A DNA stretch of 64,000 nt from positions 248,001 to 312,000 of the forward strand of contig CANNZV010000273.1 in NCBI GenBank assembly GCA_947561585.1. The letters are read 5' to 3'. The stretch is from Caprella mutica (Eukaryota; Arthropoda; Malacostraca; Amphipoda; Caprellidae). Made by a program: the position numbers and the translations under genes. Shown here piece after piece: positions 1-10,700 of the stretch. Every line of letters starts with the position of its first letter. Positions within the stretch are counted from its first letter, which is position 1. The notes under the pieces are model-generated. The model made no database searches. It saw only the letters and a list, made by a program, of their open reading frames with translations, and had not been told where the DNA came from.

Positions 1-2018
1 TGTGTGTAGATATGACACAATAATATGTGTGTAGATATGACACAATAATATGTGTGTAAATATGACACAATATAATATGTGTGTAGATATGACACAATAT
101 AATATGTGTAGATATGACACAATATAATATGTGTGTAGATATGACACAATATAATATGTGTGTAGATATGACACAATATAATATGTGTGTAGATATGATA
201 CAATATAATATGTGTGTAGATATGACACAATATAACATGTGTAGATATGACACAATATAATATGTGTAGATATGACACAATATAATATGTGTGTAGATAT
301 GACACAATAATATGTGTGTAGATATGACACACTATAATATGTGTGTAGATATGACACAATATAATATGTGTGTAGATATGACACAATAATATGTGTGTAG
401 AGATGACACAATAATATGTGTGTAGATATGACACACTATAATATGTGTGTAGATATGACACAATATAATATGTGTGTAGATATGACACAATAATATGTGT
501 GTAGTTATGACACAATATAATATGTGTGTAGATATGACACAATATAATATGTGTAGATATGACACAATATAATATGTGTGTAGATATGACACAATATAAC
601 ATGTGTAGATATGACACAATATAATATGTGTAGATATGACACAATATAATATGTGTGTAGATATGACACAATATAACATGTGTAGATATGACACAATACA
701 ATATGTGTGTAGATATGACACAATATAATATGTGTGTAGATATGACACAATATAACATGTGTAGATATGACACAATATAATATGTGTAGATATGACACAA
801 TATAATATGTGTAGATATGACACAATATAACATGTGTAGATATGACACAATATAATATGTGTAGATATGACACAATATAATATGTGTGTAGATATGACAC
901 AATATAACATGTGTAGATATGACACAATACAATATGTGTGTAGATATGATACAATATAATATGTGTGTAGATATGACACAATATAACATGTGTAGATATG
1001 ACACAATATAATATGTGTAGATATGACACAATATAATATGTGTGTAGATATGACACAATAATATGTGTGTAGATATGACACACTAATATGTGTGTAAATA
1101 TGACACAATATAATATGTGTGTAGATATGACACAATATAATATGTGTAGATATGACACAATATAATATGTGTGTAGATATGACACAATATAACATGTGTA
1201 GATATGACACAATATAATATGTGTAGATATGACACAATATAATATGTGTGTAGATATGATACAATATAATATGTGTGTAGATATGACACAATATAATATG
1301 TGTAGATATGACACAATATAATATGTGTAGATATGACACAATATAATATGTGTAGATATGACACAATATAATATGTGTAGATATGACACAATATAATATG
1401 TGTAGATATGACACAATATAATATGTGTAGATATGACACAATATAATATGTGTGTAGATATGACACAATATAATATGTGTAGATATGACACAATATAATA
1501 TGTGTGTAGATATGACACAATATAACATGTGTAGATATGACACAATATAATATGTGTAGATATGACACAATATAATATGTGTGTAGATATGATACAATAT
1601 AATATGTGTGTAGATATGACACACTATAATATGTGTGTAGATATGACACAATATAATATGTGTGTAGATATGACACAATATAATATGTGTAGATATGACA
1701 CAATATAATATGTGTGTAGATATGACACAATAATATGTGTGTAGATATGGCACAATATAATATGTGTGTAGATATGACACAATAATATGCGTGTAGAGAT
1801 GACACAATATAATATGTGTGTAGATATGACACAATATAATATGTGTGTAGATATGACACAATATAATATGTATGTAGATATGACACAATATCATATGTGT
1901 GTAGATATGACACAATAATATGTGTGTAGATATGACACAATATAATATGTGTGTAGATATGGCACAATATAATATGTGTGTAGATATGACACAATAATAT
2001 GTGTGTAGAGATGACACA
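1..2018. repeat. 25-27 bp minisatellite array (GATATGACACA core), left end outside window
   Basis: Tandem units built on GTAGATATGACACAATATAA followed by TATGTGTG, in 25 and 27 bp forms that differ by one TG step, with occasional shorter units lacking TATA. The array starts before base 1 and ends where unique sequence begins (ACATCAATACAATGAAG). Open frames on the minus strand (repeats of the type CHIYTHIIL) exist only because the 27 bp unit is a multiple of three and lacks stops; they show no start context or composition of a gene. The 11-mer GATATGACACA is shared with the next array at 3.4-4.1 kb. Confidence 0.95.
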
Positions 2019-3400
2019 TCAATACAATGAAGTGTCATAATGACTCATGTTTTCAGTGCGTGTGTAAAAATGCTTAAGCTGCTTATAATGGATATTGAAA
2101 ATACATGTATAGCTTAATACTTAAATAAGATAAACTTAGTTGTCTACTTATTATTGACCCTGTCTATTTATTCATACATCAGTAATTTAGTAATATAATG
2201 AAACAATTCTTATTTATATACCTAATTACTATGCTTTTTATTTGTACTTACAATGTTTTTCATGGGTAGCTAATTAAAGGGTGGCAAAATAAAGGCTTTT
2301 ATCGATCGTTTTTTTCTCCTTTGTTTCCAATAGCAACTAATCACTGTTCAGAACAAAGGTTTTTTTCACGGCACATCTCCACACACGCTGTCAAAAAGCG
2401 TCTCTTCCGCATTTCAGATATTGCTCCAAAGGAGTTCGAACTGAAACAACACTGTGAACCAACACGACTTCTGCTTTTATACAACCAACTCACTCTATCG
2501 TCACTGACGTCATGCCTTATATTGATCAGTGGAGGGGGCATGTACCCCTTAGAACACCACGACAAGTGCCCCCCAAAATCTCTCTCTCGATAGAACGTAC
2601 GCACGCACTCACTGAGCTATTTCTGACGCTCCGAAGGTTATATTTAGATCAATGCGGCTAAATTTGATTTAACATCATTTTCAGATGAATTTTGAAGTAA
2701 ATGGTCTGTGGCGCCTCTCAAGATTTCACTGGAAAAACTTATAGAAAAGTCTTTAGTTTAACACTCACTGTTTATAATCGAAAGTCAATCATACATCAAC
2801 GTGTAATAAGATTTGGAGACCTAAGTCAATATTATCCCAATACGATTCATTGGCTTGTGCATACGATTGTGTGATTTCAATCATTGAGGTATTCATAAAC
2901 ACAGAGTAGCTTTTCTGCATCCAAAACCTAAGCCACCTATTGGTGGTAGGACATTTTATTCATACGGCCACTTTCCTTTTTGACAACTTCTTTCAGCTCC
3001 TTGTATTTAATTTCCTTTTGACGTCAGCGATATAACCTTTGGTTCCTTAGTAGATGTATAACCCTATACTAAGTTAAACTATAGAATTATTTTTAAACTT
3101 CAATTTATTTTAACCATGCAATACCACAGTAAAATTATTCGTCTGTACAATAAAATATAAATAACATTTTAATGAACTCTTACGGTGAAGAGCATACACA
3201 GAATATCCCTATTTAAAGAGATCACAAATTATTCAAACTCTACCAGAGTCATATGAAATCCACTGCTCCTATTCTAAACAGTGTTTTATTATAATATTAT
3301 TTTTAATATTTATAATGTAAACACTAATAACACTTTACTGAACTAATACAGATTGTTCTAAAAGTCCTGGGATAATTTCAAGTCTTCATATATTAAATAC
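2019..3400. other. AT-rich intergenic DNA between two minisatellites
   Basis: No coding region, RNA gene or transposon end could be supported. The two short overlapping frames around 2321-2604 lie on opposite strands and resemble no family. A single perfect CRE-type palindrome TGACGTCA is present at 2505-2512. Otherwise I see nothing distinctive. Confidence 0.6.
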
Positions 3401-4146
3401 ACAATAGCCGATATGACACAGTAGCCGATATGACACAGTAGCCGATATGACGTAGTAGCCAATATGACACAGAACTGATATGACACAGTAACTGATATAA
3501 CACAGTAGCCAACATGACGTAGTAGCCAATATGACGTAGTAGCCAATATGACGTATCGGCTACTGTGTCATATCGGCCACTGTGTCATATCGGCCACTGT
3601 GTCATATCGGCTACTGTGTCATATCGGCCACTGTGTTATATCGGCTACTGTGTCATATCGGCCACTGTGTCATATCGGCTACTGTGTCATATCGGCTACT
3701 GTGTCATATCGGCTACTGTGTCATATCGGCCACTGTGTCATATCGGCCACTGTGTCATATCGGCCACTGTGTCATATCGGCCACTGTGTCATATTGGCCA
3801 CTGTGTCATATCGGCCACTGTGTCATATCGGCCACTGTGTCATATTGGCCACTGTGTCATATTGGCCACTGTGTCATATCGGCCACTGTGTCATATTGAC
3901 CACTGTGACATATCGGCCACTGTGTCATATCGGCCACTGTGTCATATCGGCCACTGTGTCATATCGGCCACTGTGTCATATTGGCCACTGTGTCATATTG
4001 GCCACTGTGTCATATCGGCCACTGTGTCATATCGGCCACTGTGTCATATTGGCCACTGTGTCATATCGGCCACTGTGTCATATCGGCCACTGTGTCATAT
4101 TGGCCACTGTGTCATATCGGCCACTGTGTCATATCAGTGTACTGTG
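3401..4146. repeat. 17 bp minisatellite with an internal orientation switch
   Basis: The right part, from about 3553, consists of about 35 copies of GTGTCATATCGGCCACT, with C/T variants at the CGG/TGG and GGC(C/T) positions. The left part, about 3401-3552, is the same unit in reverse complement (AGTAGCCGATATGACAC and close variants), about nine copies. The two arms meet head to head at TATGACGTA/TCGGCTACTG, giving a large potential hairpin. The three plus-strand reading frames are open only because the 17 bp unit has no stop in phase; they are not genes. Confidence 0.93.
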
Positions 4147-4261
4147 TTATAAATTATGAATTATCGGACGGTTCGACGTTTTCGATCATCGGAATTTAAC
4201 CAAACACATTTTACATAAAAATCACAAACTAATTGAACCAACACAGAGTTAAAAAGTGTCT

Positions 4262-4375
4262 GTCAGAAGTGGGATTCGAACCCACGCCCTCATACGAGGA
4301 CCAGAACGCCCATCCCTCCACTCGGTGAAGAAGTTACCTTGAGTCTGGCGCCTTAGACCACTCGGCCATCCTGAC
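4262..4375 (-). tRNA. tRNA-Leu (anticodon CAA) with a 31 nt intron
   Basis: Reverse complement begins GTCAGGATGGCCGAGTGGTC and ends CCCACTTCTGAC, giving a 7 bp acceptor stem GTCAGGA/TTCTGAC with standard mismatch tolerance, the leucine-type D arm, a CCAGA/TCTGG anticodon stem with loop CTCAAGT (anticodon CAA), a long class II variable arm and the T loop TTCGAAT. A 31 nt intron (plus-strand 4307-4337) interrupts the anticodon loop one base 3' of the anticodon, the canonical place for nuclear tRNA introns. Leu-CAA is one of the tRNAs that usually has an intron in animals. No obvious degeneration, so it is probably functional. Confidence 0.95.
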
Positions 4376-4505
4376 ATGAGAGTACTAAGGCTATTGCAGT
4401 AAAATATACTACCTAGTTAATAAATAGGGTTGAGACAATATGCTTTTAATTTCTTTCAAATTCATATCATAGACTAAACTAAACGAAATGGTATCGAATA
4501 CAATA

Positions 4506-4709
4506 CAGTGTTACCCACAAAAAATGAACCAAACTTTGTATTAATATAAATATTGTATTTATAAATTAATGATTTATCCTAAGCAATGACGGTGGCATAA
4601 CGGTACAACTAAAAACTTGAACTCCAACTTATACACATTAATAAATACAATATTTAGCTATATTAATTGAAAGATAAAATTTGGTTATACTTTTTTGTGG
4701 GTCACCCTG
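4506..4709. mobile_element. Short MITE with ~20 bp terminal inverted repeats and TA duplications
   Basis: Ends are CAGTGTTACCCACAAAAAA on the left and TTTTTTGTGGGTCACCCTG on the right, near-perfect inverted repeats, each flanked by TA (4504-4505 and 4710-4711). The inner bases continue as an imperfect hairpin. No coding capacity. The TA target and CAGGGTG-type ends suggest a Tc1/mariner-mobilised miniature element; the parent family was not identified. Confidence 0.8.
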
Positions 4710-5744
4710 TATTTCGCTAGTTTAAAATGTTCCAATACTGTTTAATTCTCTCCGTCTATAATATTTTCGGGATCTATATGATTTTAAAAGTACATTGTCA
4801 ATTTGTCACAACCCTATTAATAACTAGCCATAGTTTTTCACACGAAACTTCTGTCACATATCAGTTATATAGGTATTTAAATTCATTGTTCTGAAATAGA
4901 GTATTTTCTGCAATAGAAATATATTTTTTATCTCAATTTAGTACTCGCAACCACCGCTAGGAAACCTAAGGCGCCACCTGTATCGTGAAGAGTTTATTAA
5001 CTGTTTAATTCATGGCCATTTGGATTATTTTTAGAGCTAAATAACTTCTAAAATATATATTCAACATATTTAATTCGATTTACACCGTTTTGTAATCAAT
5101 ACATAACCAATAATAGTTCTATTATTGTTATTAGAAAATAAATTTTGCCGCTCACTCTTCATACCACCACGTGAGGGCGCCACTGCCTATTTTCCAATAT
5201 CATTTATCAGATTAATTAGAGAGACAATATACTAATTTGAACATAATTAAATGTTCTGAATCTGTTTAGGACCAATAAAGTGAAAGTATAATTTCGTTTT
5301 ACTGCCATTTTCACTTATATTAAATTAACAATGCAGTTAAAAAGTAAAAAGTAGAATAATCGACTTCAAATTAAAGCAACCGTAGTCGATGAAAATATTT
5401 GTCAAAAAAAGCTAACTGGCAACTGCAATCACCATGGCAACCTAGCCACCATTTAATTAATAGTGGATTTTTTTTTTACATTTTCGAGTCGATTTTCAAC
5501 ACAACACGTGTGTATTTAATAAAAAACTATAAAAAGCTTTTCGAGATGAAAACGTGTATTGTTTTTGAAGTAATCTAAAATAGTTAAATTTCTACATAGT
5601 TTATTCATCTGTATTAAATATTGAATTGAACAGTCATTTTGATAAATTCTTCTAAAATAACTGTTGTTAGAACATAAAACCCTTTAAAATTTACTACTCT
5701 ATCATATTGGTTAAGGTAATATTTTTATTATTTTTCAATCAAAA
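4710..5744. other. AT-rich intergenic DNA
   Basis: Low-complexity AT-rich sequence between the MITE and the tRNA-Thr gene. I found no coding region, RNA gene or clear repeat here. Confidence 0.6.
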
Positions 5745-5745
5745 T

Positions 5746-5817
5746 GCCTTCAGAGAGAATCGAACTCCCGACCTCTGGTTTACTAGACCAGCGCTCTAAC
5801 CCCTGAGCTATGAAGGC
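5746..5817 (-). tRNA. tRNA-Thr (anticodon AGT)
   Basis: Reverse complement folds as a complete cloverleaf: acceptor GCCTTCA/TGAAGGC, D stem GCTC/GAGC, anticodon stem CTGGT/ACCAG with loop CTAGTAA (anticodon AGT), and T stem GGGAG/CTCTC with loop TTCGATT. Length is 72 nt without intron. The A box (TAGCTCAGGGG) and B box (GGTTCGATT-like) needed for Pol III are present. Its 5' end abuts, and is apparently the seed of, the 27 bp minisatellite that follows at higher coordinates. Confidence 0.95.
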
Positions 5818-7372
5818 TGGGAAGGCATGGTGAGCTATGAAGGCTGTGAAGGCCATAGAAACATGAGGTATGAAGATTCTAACCCCTGAGCTATGAAGGC
5901 ATGATGAGCTATGAAGGCTGTGAAGGCCATAAAAATAAAAGGTATGAAGGTTCTAACCCCTGAGCTATGAAGGCATGGTGAGCTATGAAGGCTGTGAAGG
6001 CCATAGAAACAAGAGGTATGAAGGTTCTGACCCCTGAGCTGTGAAGGCATTGTGAGCTATGAAGGCTGTGAAGGCCATAGAAACAAGAGGTATGAAGGTT
6101 CTAACCCCTGAGCTATGAAGACAAGGTGAGCTATGAAGGCTGTGAAGGCATGGTGAGCTATGAAGGCTGTGAAGGCAAGGTGAGCTATGAAGGCTGTGAA
6201 GGCATGGTGAGCTATGAAGGCTGTGAAGGCATGGTGAGCTATGAAGGCTGTGAAGGCAAGGTGAGCTATGAAGGCTGTGAAGGCATGGTGAGCTATGAAG
6301 GCTGTGAAGGCAAGGTGAGCTATGAAGGCTGTAAAGGCATTGTGAGCTATGAAGGCTGTGAAGGCATTGTGAGCTATGAAGGCTGTGAAGGCAAGGTGAG
6401 CTATGAAGGCTGTGAAGGCAAGGTGAGCTATGAAGGCTGTGAAGGCAAGGTGAGCTATGAAGGCTGTGAAGGCATGGTGAGCTATGAAGGCTGTGAAGGC
6501 AAGGTGAGCTATGAAGGCTGTGAAGGCATTGTGAGCTATGAAGGCTGTGAAGGCAAGGTGAGCTATGAAGGCTGTGAAGGCATTGTGAGCTATGAAGGCT
6601 GTGAAGGCATGGTGAGCTATGAAGGCTGTGAAGGCATTGTGAGCTATGAAGGCTGTGAAGGCAAGGTGAGCTATGAAGGCTGTGAAGGCATTGTGAGCTA
6701 TGAAGGCTGTGAAGGCATGGTGAGCTATGAAGGCTGTGAAGGCATTGTGAGCTATGAAGGCTGTGAAGGCAAGGTGAGCTATGAAGGCTGTGAAGGCAAG
6801 GTGAGCTATGAAGGCTGTGAAGGCAAGGTGAGCTATGAAGGCTGTGAAGGCATTGTGAGCTATGAAGGCTGTGAAGGCAAGGTGAGCTATGAAGGCTGTG
6901 AAGGCATTGTGAGCTATGAAGGCTGTGAAGGCATGGTGAGCTATGAAGGCTGTGAAGGCAAGGTGAGCTATGAAGGCTGTGAAGGCATTGTGAGCTATGA
7001 AGGCTGTGAAGGCATTGTGAGCTATGAAGGCTGTGAAGGCAAGGTGAGCTATGAAGGCTGTGAAGGCATTGTGAGCTATGAAGGCTGTGAAGGCATGGTG
7101 AGCTATGAAGGCTGTGAAGGCATTGTGAGCTATGAAGGCTGTGAAGGCATTGTGAGCTATGAAGGCTGTGAAGGCATTGTGAGCTATGAAGGCTGTGAAG
7201 GCATTGTGAGCTATGAAGGCTGTGAAGGCATGGTGAGCTATGAAGGCTGTGAAGGCATTGTGAGCTATGAAGGCTGTGAAGGCATTGTGAGCTATGAAGG
7301 CTGTGAAGGCATTGTGAGCTATGAAGGCTGTGAAGGCATGGTGAGCTATGAAGGCTGTGAAGGCAAGGTATT
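5818..7372. repeat. 27 bp minisatellite derived from the 5' end of the adjacent tRNA-Thr gene
   Basis: About four larger units of roughly 74 bp come first (5829-6125). Each contains the tRNA 5' end in reverse complement (CCCCTGAGCTATGAAGGC) plus GTGAGCTATGAAGGCTGTGA, CCATAGAAAC and GGTATGAAGG segments. After that come about 46 copies of a 27 bp unit, GTGAGCTATGAAGGCTGTGA plus AGGCA(A/T)G. The 13-mer GAGCTATGAAGGC is exactly the complement of tRNA-Thr bases 1-13. Frames of the type SYEGCEG (plus) and LHSLHSSQC (minus) are repeat artefacts. Confidence 0.92.
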
Positions 7373-7439
7373 AGCATGTGTGAAAGAGTTACTTATTTAG
7401 GGTAAAAAGATGTGACACAGTACCTACATGGGGGTGAGC

Positions 7440-7677
7440 AGACATCTCGTCGGGAAGACATCTCGTCGACGAAAGGGGATATTAACACACTGAATATATA
7501 TGGCCGTAATGTAGTTTGTTGTATCCGCTAGTTTGTTGTACTGCACATTTCATGATTGTTTAGTGCCTTGTGTTAATGGCCCCTTTACAAAAATTCGTCG
7601 TCGAAACGTCAGTTGTCGATGTAACGTCCTGTCGATGAAATTTCTTGTTGGCTGAATATCCGTCGATGAAACGTCTG
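7440..7677. mobile_element. Small foldback/MITE element with GTCGACGAAACG subterminal repeats
   Basis: Inner inverted repeats AAAGGGGATATTAACACAC (7472-7490) and GTGTTAATGGCCCCTTT (7570-7586) are flanked on both sides by imperfect copies of GTCGA(C/T)GAAACGTC. The central 80 bp is unique and non-coding. The inner repeat is shared almost exactly with the 1.07 kb element at 16.8-17.8 kb, so both belong to one non-autonomous family. The precise element ends and target duplication are uncertain. Confidence 0.65.
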
Positions 7678-7701
7678 GCAACCACATGTGATAATATTGA
7701 A

Positions 7702-10700
7702 CCCACATGTTGTAACTTCGTATGTTTATGTGGTAATTCGTATGTACATGTGGTAAATTCGTATGTTCATGTGGTAACTTCGTATGTTCATGTGGTAACT
7801 TCGTATGTTCATGTGGTAACTTCGTATGTTCATGTGGTAACTTCGTATGTTCATGTGGTAACTTCGTATGTTCATGTGGTAACTTCGTATGTTCATGTGG
7901 TAACTTCGTATGTTCATGTAGTAACTTCGTATGTTCATGTGGTAAATTCGTATGTTCATGTGGTAAATTCGTATGTTCATGTGGTTACTTCGTATGTTCA
8001 TGTGGTAACTTCGTATGTTCATGTGGTAACTTCGTATGTTCATGTGGTAACTTCGTATGTTCATGTATTAACTTTGTATGTTCATGTGGTAATTCGTATG
8101 TTCATGTGGTAACTTCGTATGTTCATGTGGTAACTTCGTATGTTCATGTGGTAAATTCGTATGTTCATGTGATAACTTCGTATGTTCATGTGGTAACTTC
8201 GTAAGTTCATGTGGTAACTTCGTATGTTCATGTGGGAACTTCGTATGTTCATGTGGTAACTTCGTATGTTCATGTGGTAACTTCGTATGTTCTTGTGGTA
8301 ATTGCGTATGTTTATGTGGTAATTGCGTATGTTTATGTGGTAACTTCGTATGTTCATGTGGTAACTTCGTATGTTCTTGTGGTAATTGCGTATGTTTATG
8401 TGGTAATTGCGTACGTTCATGTGGTAACTTCGTATGTTTATGTGGTAACTTCGTATGTTCATGTGGTAACTTCGTATGTTCTTGTGGTAACTTCGTATGT
8501 TCATGTGGTAACTTCGTATGTTCTTGTGGTAATTGCGTATGTTCATGTGGTAATTCGTATGTTCATGTGGTAACTTCGTATGTTCTTGTGGTAATTGCGT
8601 ATGTTTATGTGGTAATTGCGTATGTTCATGTGGTAACTTCGTATGTTTATGTGGTAACTTCGTATGTTCATGTGGTAACTTCGTATGTTCTTGTGGTAAC
8701 TTCGTATGTTCATGTGGTAACTTCGTATGTTCTTGTGGTAATTGCGTATGTTCATGTGGTAATTCGTATGTTCATGTGGTAACTTCGTATGTTCATGTGG
8801 TAACTTCGTATGTTCATGTGGTAACTTCGTATGTTCATGTGGTAACTTCGTATGTTCTTGTGGTATTTTCGTATGTTCATGTGGTAACTTCGTATGTTCA
8901 TGTGGTAACTTCGTATGTTCATGTGGGAACTTCGTATGTTCATGTGGTAACTTCGTATGTTCATGTGGTAAATTCGTATGTTCATGTGGTAACTTCGTAT
9001 GTTCATGTGGTAACTTCGTATGTTCATGTGGGAACTTCGTATGTTCATGTGGTAACTTCGTATGTTCATGTGGTAATTCGTATGTTCATGTGGTAACTTC
9101 GTATCTTCATGTGGTAATTCGTATGTTCATGTGGTAACTTCGTATGTTCATGTGGTAATTTCGTATGTTCATGTGGGAACTTCGTATGTTCATGTGGTAA
9201 CTTCGTATGTTCATGTGGTAATTGCGTATGTTTATGTGGTAATTGCGTATGTTTATGTGGTAACTTTGTATGTTCTTGTGGTAATTGCGTATGTTTATGT
9301 GGTAATTGCGTATGTTTATGTGGTAACTTTGTACGTTCATGTGGTAACTTCGTATGTTCTTGTGGTAATTCGTATGTTTATGTGGTAATTGCGTATGTTT
9401 ATGTGGTAACTTCGTATGTTCTTGTGGTAATTGCGTATATTTATGTGGTAATTGCGTATGTTTATGTGGTAACTTTGTACGTTCATGTGGTAATTGCGTA
9501 TGTTCTTGTGGTAATTCGTATGTTCATGTGGTAACTTCGTATGTTCATGTGGTAACTTCGTATGTTCATGTGGTAATTCGTTTGTTCATGTGGTAACTTC
9601 GTATGTTCATGTGGTAACTTCGTATGTTCATGTGGAAATTGCGTATGTTTATGTGGTAACTTCGTATGTTCTTGTGGTAAATTCGTAAGTTCATGTGGTA
9701 ACTTCGTATGTTCTTGTGGTAATTGCGTATGTTTATGTGGTAATTGCGTAAGTTCATGTGGTAAATTCGTAAGTTCATGTGGTAACTTCGTATGTTCTTG
9801 TGGTAATTGCGTATGTTTATGTGGTAATTGCGTATGTTTATGTGGTAACTTCGTATGTTCATGTGATAACTTCGTATGTTCATGTGGTAATTCGTATGTT
9901 CATGTGGTAACTTCGTATGTTCATGTGGTAACTTCGTATGTTCATGTGGTAATTCGTATGTTCATGTGGTAACTTCGTATGTTCATGTGGTAACTTCGTA
10001 TGTTCTTGTGGTAACTTCGTATGTTCATGTGGTAACTTCGTATGTTCATGTGGTAACTTCGTATGTTCATGTGGTAACTTCGTATGTTCATGTGGGAACT
10101 TCGTATGTTCATGTGGTAACTTCGTATGTTCATGTGGTAATTCGTATGTTCATGTGGTAACTTCGTATTTTCATGTGGTAATTCGTATGTTTATGTGGTA
10201 ACTTCGTATGTTCTAGTGGTAACTTCGTATGTTCATGTGGTAACTTCGTATGTTCATGTGGTAATTTCGTATGTTCATGTGGGAACTTCGTATGTTCATG
10301 TGGTAACTTCGTATGTTCTTGTGGTAATTGCGTATGTTTATGTGGTAATTGCGTATGTTTATGTGGTAACTTCGTATGTTCATGTGGTAACTTCGTATGT
10401 TCTTGTGGCAATTGCGTATGTTTATGTGGTAATTGCGTATGTTCATGTGGTAAATTCGTAAGTTCATGTGGTAACTTTGTATGTTCTTGTGGTAATTGCG
10501 TATGTTTATGTGGTAATTGCGTATGTTTATGTGGTAACTTCGTATGTTCATGTGGTAACTTCGTATGTTCTTGTGGTAATTCGTATGTTTATGTGGTAAC
10601 TTCGTATGTTCATGTGGTAACTTCGTATCTTCTTGTGGTAATTCGTATGTTCATGTGGTAACTTCGTATGTTCATGTGGTAACTTCGTATGTTCTTGTGG

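Noticed and set aside
332..2038. 568-codon minus-strand frame and its overlapping companions
   Set aside because: Pure translation of the 25-27 bp minisatellite; no non-repetitive coding sequence and no gene context.
2321..2604. Overlapping opposite-strand frames of about 90 codons
   Set aside because: Mutually antisense, no family signature, no regulatory context beyond one CRE site.
3548..4199. Plus-strand frames of CHIGHCVISATVSY type
   Set aside because: 17 bp repeat read in three phases; all three phases are open, which is a repeat property and not coding selection.
5983..7400. Leu/His/Ser/Cys-rich and SYEGCEG-rich long frames on both strands
   Set aside because: Artefact of the 27 bp tRNA-derived repeat.
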